NCBI GenBank assembly: GCA_934131005.1
Contig: CAKOYV010000016.1
Coordinates: 1 to 26,266, forward strand
Direction of reading: 5' to 3'
DNA length: 26,266 nt
DNA from: an uncultured Bacilli bacterium
GTDB taxonomy: Bacteria; Bacillota_I; Bacilli_A; RF39; UBA660
Shown: one piece after another, positions 7,648-16,600 of the stretch
Numbering within the stretch: position 1 is the first letter of the stretch
Layout of the letters: every line of letters starts with the position of its first letter
Translations under genes and position numbers: made by a program
Notes under the pieces: model-generated
What the model was told of the DNA's origin: nothing
Database searches by the model: none
What the model saw: only the letters and a program-made list of their open reading frames with translations

Positions 7648-7676
7648 TTGACAACAACTAGTTTATTTGATACAAT
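7648..7676 (+). promoter_or_regulatory. Promoter of the lipoprotein gene
   Basis: A perfect -35 TTGACA (7648-7653), 17 bases, TACAAT (7671-7676). Only 5 bases separate its -35 from that of ylmH. Confidence 0.8.
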
Positions 7677-7705
7677 AGCTATTCGTAGAAACGGGGGATT
7701 AGAAA

Positions 7706-8443
7706 ATGGAAATAATTACAATAAAAAAAGCATCAGCTGGCCTAAAGAAAAATATCAAAAAAGGCATATTTGCCATTGCCTTAACGACAGTACCTTTAAC
7801 TTTAACTGGATGTAGAGATAAAAATACCAATAAAGAAGTACAACAAGTAATATTAAAAAAATATAAAAGTCAATATAATTTATCAAAATCTAGTTGGGCT
7901 AAAAAATATGCTGATGATATCTTAGTAGTTGATAGTGACCAAGAAATTCAGGAATCAACCTTCCTAGATATTTTGGAAATATTAGATAATGATTTAGTTG
8001 AATTAGAAATAGAATCAGGGAAAAAAGAAAAAAGAGCAGAACAATTTATTAAGGCTAATCCTAAGGTATTAGATAGTATCAAAAATAGATTTTTATATGA
8101 GTTAATAATGCAACCAATAGATGCTAGCTCTAAATATACTAGTCAAGTTCAAATCTTCATCAATAAAAATGTTGTAACTATCAATGAGCAAAATAGACAA
8201 GTAATAGCAATTATTCCAACTGATGAAACATCATTAAGTAACATCATAAAAAATTATAACATTAATGAAGAAAATGATACTATCAACAACTTAAAAGAAT
8301 TATATCAAGACATTAAAGATATAGAAGATTCTGGTTACTACTATGGTAGTAGATTATATACTCAAAATGAAGGCATAGCAACTAATAAAGAATTAGATTA
8401 TTATACCTTAAAATCTAGCAGTAATAAAAAATTAACTAAATAA
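7706..8443 (+). CDS. Predicted lipoprotein of unknown function
   Basis: This is a 245-residue protein with GGGGGA 7 bases before the ATG. A basic N-terminus, a hydrophobic stretch (20-33) and LTLTGC make a lipobox with Cys36 as the lipidated residue, so the protein should be tethered to the outer face of the membrane. The remaining 209 residues are charged and mostly helical, with no other Cys and no enzyme motif that I recognise. It has a strong promoter of its own and a clear terminator, so it is a single-gene unit. I cannot assign a function. Confidence 0.78.
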   Translation: MEIITIKKASAGLKKNIKKGIFAIALTTVPLTLTGCRDKNTNKEVQQVILKKYKSQYNLSKSSWAKKYADDILVVDSDQEIQESTFLDILEILDNDLVELEIESGKKEKRAEQFIKANPKVLDSIKNRFLYELIMQPIDASSKYTSQVQIFINKNVVTINEQNRQVIAIIPTDETSLSNIIKNYNINEENDTINNLKELYQDIKDIEDSGYYYGSRLYTQNEGIATNKELDYYTLKSSSNKKLTK

Positions 8444-8459
8444 ACAATTAAAAATAATT

Positions 8460-8489
8460 AGATGGAGGATAAAAACTCTATCTTTTTTT
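8460..8489 (+). terminator. Intrinsic terminator after the lipoprotein gene
   Basis: AGATGGAG (8460-8467) pairs with CTCTATCT (8476-8483, one wobble), then a T-run. Confidence 0.8.
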
Positions 8490-8529
8490 ATATCATCATA
8501 ATAATTATTAACTAGCTAATAAAAAATTA

Positions 8530-8955
8530 TTAATGTAATTCCTTACAAACACCAGCCTTAGGCTTATAAAAACAATGATTTTTATACCTGCCTGCTAAAC
8601 TCTGATCCCACCAAGTACTCTTACAACTATCTCCACTACTAGGAGCATAAAACCACAAAGCATTAGTAGCAGGATGATAATATTCACCTCTAATAACTCT
8701 AGTAGCTAAACTTTTCTCTAAAGCAGTAGGATTTCCATAAAATAAACTACTAGAAGTACCTGAAAATCCTCCTGGATTCTGAAAAATCATATTACTAAGA
8801 GAAGTAATATCTTTAAAAGTCAAACAATTAGCCAAAACTCGGTTAACACCCACATTTCCAACCATCAACATTCCTAAATTCCCCTCACCAACAGCCTCAG
8901 CTCTCATTAATCTTGCTAAAAGTTCTAACTCTTTTTCTGTATATTTAATAACCAT
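8530..8955 (-). CDS. cwlJ: CwlJ-like spore cortex-lytic cell wall hydrolase
   Basis: This is a 141-residue protein, the same size as Bacillus CwlJ (142). It lacks a signal peptide and a SPOR/LysM domain, as CwlJ does. The family core is clear: LLARLMRAEAVGEGNLGMLM with the probable catalytic Glu in AEA, then VGNVGVNRVLANC, IFQNPGGF, GEYYHPATNALWFYAP and a terminal GRYKNHCFYKP. Members of this Hydrolase_2 (SleB/CwlJ) family degrade spore cortex during germination; Bacillus CwlJ sits in the coat with GerQ and responds to Ca-dipicolinate. No gerQ-like gene is seen nearby. GGGTGAT precedes the ATG. Upstream CATATAAT (8980-8973) can be read as a housekeeping -10 or a sporulation-sigma-like CATAnnnT box. 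A vegetative role is possible if the host does not sporulate. Confidence 0.88.
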   Translation of the reverse strand: MVIKYTEKELELLARLMRAEAVGEGNLGMLMVGNVGVNRVLANCLTFKDITSLSNMIFQNPGGFSGTSSSLFYGNPTALEKSLATRVIRGEYYHPATNALWFYAPSSGDSCKSTWWDQSLAGRYKNHCFYKPKAGVCKELH

Positions 8956-9085
8956 TAATAATCACCCAAAATATTATATGCCTCCATCATAAAAAAAACC
9001 ATAATAATAAAGTCTAATTTTTGCTGTTTAAAAAAGTAAAATTCTCCCCAATATAAACATAGAATAAAATGAAAGGGGAATTATA

Positions 9086-11383
9086 ATGTTATCAAATTTT
9101 AATGAGGAAGCCCAATTAATATTGTTAAAGTCAAAAGAAGAAATGTTAGAATTAAATCATCCATATATAGGAACAGAACATTTAGTATTATCAATCTTAA
9201 AACAAAAAAATAATCTTAGCGAAAAATTAGCAACTTTTGGTCTAACATATCAAACATTTAAAGATGAAATTATAAAAATAATAGGTAGAGGAACAAAGAA
9301 ATCACAATTCTTTCTTTATACACCACTTTTGAAAAAAATCATTGAAAATTCTATGTTAGATGCTAAAGATAATAATAATGGCGAAGTAACTCCCGAACAT
9401 CTTCTATCAGCACTCCTAGAAGAAGGAGAAGGGATAGCTATTAGGATATTTATTGGTATGAATATTGAAATAGATGATTTATATGATGAGTTTGCGGGTA
9501 AATTAATAAAAAAAATCCCCAAGCGTAAACGTAAATTATTAACTGAAGAATTAGGAATTAATCTAATTGAACAGGCTAAAAATCATAAACTAGACCCTGT
9601 CATAGGTCGTGATAAAGAGATAAATAGATTAATAGAAATATTGTGCAGACGTTGTAAAAATAATCCTATCTTAATAGGAGAAGCTGGTGTTGGTAAAACG
9701 GCTATTGTGGAACAATTATCTAATTTAATAGCCGAAAACAATGTACCACAAGCTCTTTTAAATAAAAGAATTTATTCTATTGATATGGCCTCTATTGTTT
9801 CTGGTACTAAGTATCGTGGTGAATTTGAAGAACGAATGCAAAAAATTATCAAAGAAATAGAAGATGATGGCAATATTATTTTGTTTATCGATGAAATTCA
9901 CACTCTCGTTGGAGCAGGAGGGGCCGAAGGAGCAATCGATGCCTCTAATATTTTAAAACCAGCTCTAGCTCGTGGGAGTATCAATCTAATAGGAGCAACA
10001 ACCACTAGCGAATACAAAAAATATATAGCCTCTGACAAAGCCCTATCACGTCGTTTTCAACCAATAAAAGTAGAAGAACCAACCAAGATTCAAACAATTA
10101 ATATATTAGAAAAAATAAAACCAATCTACGAACATTATCATCATGTAACTATTCCTAAAAAAACCATAGAAACTTGTGTTGAACTTGCTAATAAATACAT
10201 CTACGACCGTCATAATCCCGATAAATCTATAGATATCTTAGATGAGGCCTGCTCTATGGTAAGTATCAAAGAAAATCCTACCACTAAAAATATTCAAAAT
10301 CTAAAAAAAGAACTTCAAACTATCTCCCAAAATAAAAATAGCTTAATTCTAGATAATGAATTAGAAAAAGCCTATAAATATCGCAAACAAGAGTCCCTTC
10401 TAACATCAAAATTAAATAAACTAGAATTAACTTTCAAAAACAATCAAAATAAAGTAACACAAGAAGACATAGCTCAAGTTATAAATAAAAAAACTAGTAT
10501 TCCAATCTATGAAATATTAAAAGATACTACAAAATCAATTAAAATATTAGAAAAAACCTTAAAAGATAATATCATTGGCCAAGATAAGGCTATTGAAGAT
10601 TTAATATCATATACTAAAAAAATTAAATTAGGTTTTACCAATAATAAAATAAAATCTTATCTCTTTATAGGCCCTACTGGCGTTGGTAAAACAGCTTTAG
10701 CCAAACTCTACAGCAATGTCTTAAGAGGAGAGAACAAACTAATAAGACTAGATATGAGTGAATATTCAGACGCAACTTCTATAAATAAAATAATAGGTTC
10801 AGCCCCTGGATATGTAGGATATCAAGATAACAATACTATCACTTCTAAATTAAAAGAAAATCCTACTGCTATTATACTTTTAGATGAAATAGATAAAGCC
10901 CATCCTACTATCACAAACCTCCTTTACCAAATATTAGACGAATCAACTATAACAGATGCTCAAAATAATACTATCAACTTGAATAATAATATAATTATCA
11001 TGACTTCTAATATTGGCTTTGAGGAAAAAACACTAGGCTTTACTAATACTCAAAATCCATTAATAACTTCTAAATTAAAAGAAAAATTCCCACCATCTTT
11101 AATAAACAGAATTGATACAACTGTCATTTTTAATCGTCTAACTAAAGATGATATTACTAAAATAATTAATAATAAATTACAAAAATTAACTCAAAAATAT
11201 CCTGATTTTACCTATACTAAATCACTAGTTCAGGATATTATTAACAAATCAAATTACCAAGAATTTGGTGCCCGTAAATTAGATAAAATAATTGAATATA
11301 AATTAGAAAATATAATTATTGATAAAATTATAAATCATGACTCTCTAAATATAAATAGTCTAACAGAATGTTTAAGTGTCTAA
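9086..11383 (+). CDS. clpC: ClpC-like AAA+ unfoldase with two ATPase modules
   Basis: This is a 765-residue protein with AAAGGGG before its ATG. The N-terminus has two Clp_N repeats (about 1-150). AAA module 1 has Walker A GEAGVGKT near residue 198 and Walker B FIDEIHT near 268; module 2 has GPTGVGKT near 529 and IILLDEIDKAHP near 597. An LGF tripeptide near 650, after the MTSNIG sensor, sits where ClpA/ClpC carry the loop that docks on ClpP, so it probably feeds that protease. The middle domain is short and I see no UVR motif. The length is below the 810 or so of Bacillus ClpC. The usual partners ctsR, mcsA and mcsB are absent and no CtsR or CIRCE operator is visible upstream. A ClpE- or ClpL-type label is less fitting because there is no N-terminal zinc motif. 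Confidence 0.87.
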   Translation: MLSNFNEEAQLILLKSKEEMLELNHPYIGTEHLVLSILKQKNNLSEKLATFGLTYQTFKDEIIKIIGRGTKKSQFFLYTPLLKKIIENSMLDAKDNNNGEVTPEHLLSALLEEGEGIAIRIFIGMNIEIDDLYDEFAGKLIKKIPKRKRKLLTEELGINLIEQAKNHKLDPVIGRDKEINRLIEILCRRCKNNPILIGEAGVGKTAIVEQLSNLIAENNVPQALLNKRIYSIDMASIVSGTKYRGEFEERMQKIIKEIEDDGNIILFIDEIHTLVGAGGAEGAIDASNILKPALARGSINLIGATTTSEYKKYIASDKALSRRFQPIKVEEPTKIQTINILEKIKPIYEHYHHVTIPKKTIETCVELANKYIYDRHNPDKSIDILDEACSMVSIKENPTTKNIQNLKKELQTISQNKNSLILDNELEKAYKYRKQESLLTSKLNKLELTFKNNQNKVTQEDIAQVINKKTSIPIYEILKDTTKSIKILEKTLKDNIIGQDKAIEDLISYTKKIKLGFTNNKIKSYLFIGPTGVGKTALAKLYSNVLRGENKLIRLDMSEYSDATSINKIIGSAPGYVGYQDNNTITSKLKENPTAIILLDEIDKAHPTITNLLYQILDESTITDAQNNTINLNNNIIIMTSNIGFEEKTLGFTNTQNPLITSKLKEKFPPSLINRIDTTVIFNRLTKDDITKIINNKLQKLTQKYPDFTYTKSLVQDIINKSNYQEFGARKLDKIIEYKLENIIIDKIINHDSLNINSLTECLSV

Positions 11384-11417
11384 AAAGCGTCAAAACGTAT
11401 GATTTGGCCTTTTTTTT
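11382..11417 (+). terminator. Intrinsic terminator after clpC
   Basis: AAAAAG plus GTCAAA pair with TTTGGC plus CTTTTT with one bulged C, followed by a T-run. Confidence 0.7.
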
Positions 11418-11443
11418 ATAAACATCTAGCTTTAACTAAACTC

Positions 11444-11472
11444 TTTACATCACTTAAAAAGTATTGTATAAT
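11444..11472 (+). promoter_or_regulatory. Promoter of ppaC
   Basis: TTTACA (11444-11449), 17 bases, TATAAT (11467-11472). Confidence 0.75.
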
Positions 11473-11499
11473 TAACCCACAAAGAAAGAAGTTGATAAG

Positions 11500-13131
11500 A
11501 TGGAAAAAAAAGAAAAAGTATATGTTTTTGGACATAGAAACCCAGATACAGATAGTGTTTCAGCCTCAATAGCTCTAGCATATTTAAGACAAAAGTTAGG
11601 TGTGAACGCAATCCCAGCAGTATTAAGTGCTATTAACTTAGAAACTAAATATGCTCTAAACTATTTTGAAACCAAAGAACCAGTTTTCTTAAATGACGTT
11701 AAGATAAAAGTAAAAGATTTAGACTATACTAAAAATTATAGTATTACTGAAGAAGATTCTATAACAGATGCTTATGAAAAAATGATGGAAGCTGGTATTA
11801 GTAAAATCCCTGTTTTAGATGATAATAAAAAGTTATTAGGAATTGTAACAATCAAAGATATAGCCAAAGAACAATTTTCTGATAATATTAATGTCGTTGA
11901 TACAACTTATGACAACATTTGCGAAACTTTAAATGGTAAAGCAATTTTAAAATTTGATGAAGAAATAAAAGGCTCTCTTCTAGTAGCAAGTTATAAAAGT
12001 AGCACTATTAGAGAAAATGTAAAATTAGATAATTCACACATCTTAATGGTAGGAGATAGACACAGTATTATAGAGTATGCTATTTCATCAGGCGTTAAAT
12101 TATTAATAGTAACAGGTCCTAATCCTATTAAAGAAGAACACTTAGAATTAGCTAAAAAGAATAAAGTAAATATTATTACTACTAACAATCACACTATAAT
12201 AGCTGCTAGAAAATTTAATTTAGCTAATAAAATAACAACAATAAATTATCAAAAAGATATTTTATGTATAAGAGAGCATGAAAATGTTAGTGATTTCATG
12301 AAAATAGCCAATAAAACAAGATACAGCTACTATCCAGTTGTTGATGAAGACGAGAAATGTACAGGAATATTAAGAGTATCAGATGTAGCTTATGATAACA
12401 AACAAAAAGTAATTTTAGTAGATCATAATACTTATGAGCAAAGTGCTATTGGCCTAGAAGAAGCTGATATCCTAGAAATAATTGATCACCATAATATTGG
12501 TAGTATTGGTACTAATATGCCTATTAATTTCCGTAATATGCCAGTAGGTAGTACTAATACAATTCTCTCTATATTATTTAAAGAAAATAATATAAGTATT
12601 CCTAAGAATATCGCAGGACTAATGCTATCAGGAATCTTATCAGATACGCTAATATTATCATCTCCAACAACAACCGAAATAGATAAACAAGCAGTCTCAG
12701 AGCTAAGTAAAATAGCAGGTGTTGATTACAAAGAATATGGCTTAAATATGTTAAAAGCAGGATCATCTCTAAAAGGCAAAACTAAAGAAGAAGTCCTATA
12801 CACTGATTACAAAACATATCCTGTAGGAGATCAAAAAATCGGTCTAGGACAATTATCAACAACAAATCCAGATGAAATACTAAACTGTAAAGATGAATAT
12901 GTTGCACTATTGAATGAAGTAGCCGAAGGAAATGATTACTATTTAGTAGCACTATTCATAACAGATATAATTAATAATGGTTCTTATGTTCTATATAGTA
13001 GTAGAGCAGAAGATATTTTAAGAAAAGTATATAAAAATAAAGATTTAACTCAAGGAACATTCTTAAATGGTATTGTTTCAAGAAAGAAACAAATATTACC
13101 AGGAATTATGTTAGAAATGGAACAAGACTAG
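11500..13131 (+). CDS. ppaC: Mn-dependent family II inorganic pyrophosphatase with CBS and DRTGG insert
   Basis: This is a 543-residue protein, the length of CBS-type family II pyrophosphatases rather than the plain 310-residue form. The DHH domain is split: FGHRNPDTDSVSASIA at the N-terminus supplies metal ligands, then CBS1 (about 70-127), a DRTGG-like domain (about 130-245) and CBS2 (about 250-300). The DHH half resumes with VDHNTYEQS (from D308) and IIDHHNIGS (from D329). The C-terminal DHHA2 domain carries SSRAEDIL and the substrate-binding SRKKQILPG. It hydrolyses PPi to phosphate, pulling biosynthetic reactions forward. In studied members the CBS pair binds AMP/ADP (inhibiting) or ATP/ApnA (activating), coupling PPi use to energy state. 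It is a single-gene unit, and the SD is weak (GAAG-like). Confidence 0.93.
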   Translation: MEKKEKVYVFGHRNPDTDSVSASIALAYLRQKLGVNAIPAVLSAINLETKYALNYFETKEPVFLNDVKIKVKDLDYTKNYSITEEDSITDAYEKMMEAGISKIPVLDDNKKLLGIVTIKDIAKEQFSDNINVVDTTYDNICETLNGKAILKFDEEIKGSLLVASYKSSTIRENVKLDNSHILMVGDRHSIIEYAISSGVKLLIVTGPNPIKEEHLELAKKNKVNIITTNNHTIIAARKFNLANKITTINYQKDILCIREHENVSDFMKIANKTRYSYYPVVDEDEKCTGILRVSDVAYDNKQKVILVDHNTYEQSAIGLEEADILEIIDHHNIGSIGTNMPINFRNMPVGSTNTILSILFKENNISIPKNIAGLMLSGILSDTLILSSPTTTEIDKQAVSELSKIAGVDYKEYGLNMLKAGSSLKGKTKEEVLYTDYKTYPVGDQKIGLGQLSTTNPDEILNCKDEYVALLNEVAEGNDYYLVALFITDIINNGSYVLYSSRAEDILRKVYKNKDLTQGTFLNGIVSRKKQILPGIMLEMEQD

Positions 13132-13152
13132 TATCACTACTAAGTCTTTTTT
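13124..13152 (+). terminator. Intrinsic terminator after ppaC
   Basis: AAGACTAGTA pairs with TACTAAGTCTT (one bulge) around TCAC, then T-run. The left arm contains the ppaC stop codon. Confidence 0.8.
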
Positions 13153-13173
13153 CATAAAAATAAAAAAAACACT

Positions 13174-13202
13174 TTAACAAATAAATTTCTTTATGTTATA
13201 AT
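13174..13202 (+). promoter_or_regulatory. Promoter of ackA-nrnA
   Basis: TTAACA (13174-13179), 17 bases, TATAAT (13197-13202) with TGT before it as extended -10. Confidence 0.75.
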
Positions 13203-13223
13203 AGGCATAGAAGAGGTGAAATA

Positions 13224-14405
13224 ATGAAAATATTATCAGTAAATGCTGGAAGCTCATCTTTAAAATTTCAAGCTTATGAGATGCCAGAAGAAAAAATTTT
13301 AATTAAAGGAAGATTTGAAAGAATAGGTATTAATGACTCTTTTTATACAATTTGGATAAATGGTCAAAAAGAAGAAAAAAAAGTCGATTTACCTAATCAC
13401 GAAAAAGCTTTTCAAATTCTAACTGAAGAATTAATAAATTATAATGTAATTAAGGATCCAAAAGAAATAGATGCTATTGGACACCGCGTAGTACATGGTG
13501 GAGATAAATATGCAGACTCTGTTATCATTAATGAAGATGTTTTAAAAACTGTAGAAGACTTATCAGATCTAGCACCATTACATAATCCTGCTAATATAAT
13601 AGGAATTAAAGCTTCTCAAAAAACATTCCCTAACGCTAAACAAATAGCTTGTTTTGATACAGCTTTTCATCAACCAATAAAAGCTGACAAATATATCTAT
13701 GGTGTTCCATATTCTTGGTATGAAAAATATGGTGTTCGTAAATACGGATTTCATGGTATAAGTCACAAATATGTATCAGAAAGAGCAATGGAATTATTAG
13801 ATAAAGACTTAGCTAATGTTATTGTCTGCCACATAGGTCAAGGTGGAAGCATCAGTGCTGTAAGAGATGGTAGATGCTTAGATACAACTATGGGCTTTAC
13901 ACCAAATTCAGGAATAATAATGGGATCACGTTCAGGAGATATTGATTATGGCATAATTCCTTATATTATGAAAAAAGAAAATTTAACTCTTGAGCAAGTA
14001 GATAATATTCTAAATAAAGAAAGTGGTATGCTAGGTATAAGTGGTATTAGTAATGACTTTAGAGACATCGATGCTGCTATTGCTAAAAAAGATAAAAAAG
14101 CTATTTTAGCACACCATGCTTATGTAAATTCAATTGTAAAATATATTGCACAATATTATGTTGAATTAGGCGGCATTGATGCTCTATGCTTTACAGCTGG
14201 TGTAGGAGAAAATGCTCCCCATATTAGAAGAATGGTTATTGATAGATTATCATGCCTAGGAATTAAATGCGACCGTGAAGCAAATGACAAATTAAGAGGC
14301 GAAGAAGGTATTATCTCAACTGCAGACTCAAAAGTAAAATGTTATGTCATTCCAACTGATGAAGAAGTGATGATTGCAAGAGATACTTACGAACTAAGCA
14401 AATAG
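13224..14405 (+). CDS. ackA: Acetate kinase
   Basis: This is a 393-residue protein of normal family length, with AGAGGTGA before the ATG. The signatures of acetate kinase are in order: VNAGSSSLKF at the start (phosphate 1), GHRVVHGGDKY, CFDTAFHQ with catalytic Asp145, YGFHGISHKYV, HIGQGGSISAV (phosphate 2), GFTPNSGIIMGSRSGDID, the C-terminal FTAGVGENA and DEEVMIARDT. It converts acetyl phosphate plus ADP to acetate plus ATP in the cytoplasm, so fermentation to acetate is expected. No pta is nearby. nrnA follows after 12 bases with no terminator between, making a two-gene operon. Confidence 0.96.
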   Translation: MKILSVNAGSSSLKFQAYEMPEEKILIKGRFERIGINDSFYTIWINGQKEEKKVDLPNHEKAFQILTEELINYNVIKDPKEIDAIGHRVVHGGDKYADSVIINEDVLKTVEDLSDLAPLHNPANIIGIKASQKTFPNAKQIACFDTAFHQPIKADKYIYGVPYSWYEKYGVRKYGFHGISHKYVSERAMELLDKDLANVIVCHIGQGGSISAVRDGRCLDTTMGFTPNSGIIMGSRSGDIDYGIIPYIMKKENLTLEQVDNILNKESGMLGISGISNDFRDIDAAIAKKDKKAILAHHAYVNSIVKYIAQYYVELGGIDALCFTAGVGENAPHIRRMVIDRLSCLGIKCDREANDKLRGEEGIISTADSKVKCYVIPTDEEVMIARDTYELSK

Positions 14406-14417
14406 AAAGGTAACATT

Positions 14418-15404
14418 ATGTCAAATTTGCAAAGACGATATACGTTTAAAAAAATTTACAAATATATAAAAAAATTCAATAAAATTGTAATAACAAGGCA
14501 TATAGGCGCCGATCCTGATGCTCTAGGTAGTCAATTTGCTCTAAAAGAACTAATTAAAATTAGATTTCCCAAAAAAGAAGTATACGCAATTGGTAAACCA
14601 TCGCCAAAATTTAATTTCATGGGAACATTAGATACACCTGAAGAAATAGATTATGAAAATACTCTTTTAATAGTTTTAGATACACCTGATATTAAAAGAA
14701 TCGATGGTGCTAATCCACACGAATATAAACATATCATAAAAATAGATCACCATCCCTTAATAGACAAATATGCTAATATCGAAATGGTTGATGATTCATC
14801 ATCTTCAACTTGCCAATTAATATTAGAATTAATCTATTATAACAGGTTAAAAATAACTAAATCGATAGCTAAAAATCTTTATTTAGGTATCGTTGCTGAT
14901 ACAGGAAGATTTATGCACGATTACACTAATATTAAAACCTTTGAATTAGTAACAAAATTATTAAAATTAAGTAAAATAGATTTTACTTCGCTATATGAAC
15001 AATTATATATGCGTCCCTTATCAGAAATTAAATTTCAAGGCCATATATTTGAAAATATTGAATTAACGGAAAATGGTGTAGGTTATATAAAAATAACAGA
15101 TGAACTTTTAAAAAAATATGATGCTGATACAGCAAGTGCTGGTAACATTATAAGCGAATTAAAATTTATCGACGGAATGTTAATTTGGATTTTCTTAACG
15201 GAAGATAAAAAGAATAATTTAATAAGAGCAAATATTAGATCTAGAGGACCAATTATAAATGAAATAGCTTCTAAATATGGAGGCGGTGGTCATAAATTTG
15301 CATCAGGAGCTAGATTAACTAGTTGGCTTCAAGCTGATGATTTAATATCAGATTTAGATAGAACAGCAAAGCAATATCAAAAAGAAGAAAACAGTAACGA
15401 TTAA
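14418..15404 (+). CDS. nrnA: DHH/DHHA1 oligoribonuclease/pAp-phosphatase (NrnA type)
   Basis: This is a 328-residue protein with GAAAGG as ribosome site. DHH-family metal motifs occur in order: TRHIGADPDALGS near residue 27, VLDTPD, DHH at 110-112, GIVADTGRFMHD, then the DHHA1 substrate loop GGGGHKFASGAR from 288. Size and layout match Bacillus NrnA (about 313), a cytoplasmic enzyme that degrades 2-5 nt nanoRNAs, and in many members also pAp and linear di-nucleotides from cyclic-di-AMP. Which substrate dominates cannot be told here; a GdpP-like N-terminal PAS/GGDEF region is absent. It is cotranscribed with ackA. Confidence 0.9.
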   Translation: MSNLQRRYTFKKIYKYIKKFNKIVITRHIGADPDALGSQFALKELIKIRFPKKEVYAIGKPSPKFNFMGTLDTPEEIDYENTLLIVLDTPDIKRIDGANPHEYKHIIKIDHHPLIDKYANIEMVDDSSSSTCQLILELIYYNRLKITKSIAKNLYLGIVADTGRFMHDYTNIKTFELVTKLLKLSKIDFTSLYEQLYMRPLSEIKFQGHIFENIELTENGVGYIKITDELLKKYDADTASAGNIISELKFIDGMLIWIFLTEDKKNNLIRANIRSRGPIINEIASKYGGGGHKFASGARLTSWLQADDLISDLDRTAKQYQKEENSND

Positions 15405-15424
15405 AAAACTGTTTTCTTCTTTTT
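15379..15424 (+). terminator. Intrinsic terminator after nrnA
   Basis: A 14-bp perfect stem AAGAAGAAAACAGT/ACTGTTTTCTTCTT with T-run; the left arm lies inside the nrnA coding end. Confidence 0.88.
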
Positions 15425-15453
15425 ATAAATCGAAAAATTGTAAATTAAAACAC

Positions 15454-15482
15454 TTGATTTTTAAAATATAATTTGCTATACT
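15454..15482 (+). promoter_or_regulatory. Promoter of TasA-like gene 1
   Basis: TTGATT (15454-15459), 17 bases, TATACT (15477-15482) preceded by TGC (extended -10). Confidence 0.75.
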
Positions 15483-15510
15483 TAATACATAAAATAGAGG
15501 AGGAATATTT

Positions 15511-16494
15511 ATGAATAGCAATCAACAAACTAACCAAAATAGTAATCAAAATATAAAAAATAATGCTAAAGGAAGAGAGTTATTTTATGGAGTAATAGCA
15601 GTAGCAAGCTTTATTATCTTAGCAGTAGGAGCAACATTCGCATATTTCACTGCAACTGCGAGCAGTTCAGATTCAGCTATAGGTGCTGGTTCTACAACTT
15701 TGGAATTAGAGTATATAAGTTATGGTAGTGCATGGTCTCACAATGATTTAATACCTGCTGACACTAATGTATCAGAGTACTCAATAGAATATCAAGATGA
15801 TACTACGGCAACAGAGAATCAAAAAACTCATCAAAAAACTAATAATATTTTATGTGTAGATGATTTTGGAAATTCAATCTGTAGTATTTATGAATTCCAA
15901 GTTAGAAATAATGCTAATTCTCCTCAAACAGTAACTCTTAATTTAGTAAGTGAAACTAATGAATTTGCAAGTTTAAATGCAATGGCTTATGAATTAGGAA
16001 TAGAGAGCCAAGATGAATATGATAAAACCGATAATAATAATCATGCAAATGATCCAGTCTTCAAAAAAAATGCTGAAGATGCAACTTCAGGTGCTATTGA
16101 AATAAAGAAAAAAGATGAAGTTGTTTATGATGAAACACCTATTTATGTTAATAGAAAAGGTGTAAAGAAAACTTTATTAAAATATAAAGAAGATACTGAG
16201 ACTAAAAAGCCTTCAATTGATAGAAAAGTAGTTTCTATTACTGATGAAAATCAAAATGCTAATGCTAGTGATAGAACAGTTAAATTAGCTGATGATTTAA
16301 CAATTGATGGTGGCGAGACTAAAACTTATATCATAGCTTTATATGTAAAGAATGAAAATATTGACCAAACAAAGACAGATGCTGCAAAAAGTTTTACAGG
16401 TACTGTTATAGTTTCTACTGGTGATGGAACTACTGGTGTTAGTGGTACTATTAGTGCTTCTGGTAGTCAAACATTACAAGGAAATCAAGGATAA
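15511..16494 (+). CDS. TasA/camelysin-like secreted subunit 1
   Basis: This is a 327-residue protein with AGAGGAGG before its ATG. A polar Asn/Gln-rich cytoplasmic start (1-23) is followed by a hydrophobic segment (24-45) ending in GATFAYFTATA, the SipW-type signal of TasA and camelysin. The mature part is acidic, with no Cys except 115 and 124, which form the loop C-V-D-x2-G-x3-C followed by IYEF; the next gene's product has the same loop. Its C-terminal strands (TKTYIIALYV, SFTGTVIV) match the paralogues, and the very end is a Gly/Ser/Thr-rich tail. It is probably cleaved by the peptidase at 18242 and assembled into surface fibres or a matrix; fibre formation is inferred from TasA. It has its own promoter and terminator, so it may be made in larger amounts than the other parts. 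Confidence 0.8.
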   Translation: MNSNQQTNQNSNQNIKNNAKGRELFYGVIAVASFIILAVGATFAYFTATASSSDSAIGAGSTTLELEYISYGSAWSHNDLIPADTNVSEYSIEYQDDTTATENQKTHQKTNNILCVDDFGNSICSIYEFQVRNNANSPQTVTLNLVSETNEFASLNAMAYELGIESQDEYDKTDNNNHANDPVFKKNAEDATSGAIEIKKKDEVVYDETPIYVNRKGVKKTLLKYKEDTETKKPSIDRKVVSITDENQNANASDRTVKLADDLTIDGGETKTYIIALYVKNENIDQTKTDAAKSFTGTVIVSTGDGTTGVSGTISASGSQTLQGNQG

Positions 16495-16500
16495 AATTAG

Positions 16501-16533
16501 AAGAAGTAATCTTAAAAGGTTATTTCTTTTTTT
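16501..16533 (+). terminator. Intrinsic terminator after TasA-like gene 1
   Basis: AAGAAGTAATC pairs with GGTTATTTCTT (two wobbles), loop TTAAAA, then T-run. Confidence 0.75.
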
Positions 16534-16546
16534 AATATTTTTTCAA

Positions 16547-16575
16547 TTGACTTTTAGCCCAAACTTTGATATTAT
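16547..16575 (+). promoter_or_regulatory. Promoter of TasA-like gene 2
   Basis: TTGACT (16547-16552), 17 bases, TATTAT (16570-16575) preceded by TGA (extended -10). Confidence 0.75.
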
Positions 16576-16600
16576 TAATATAATAAAAGGAGGGTAGCTA

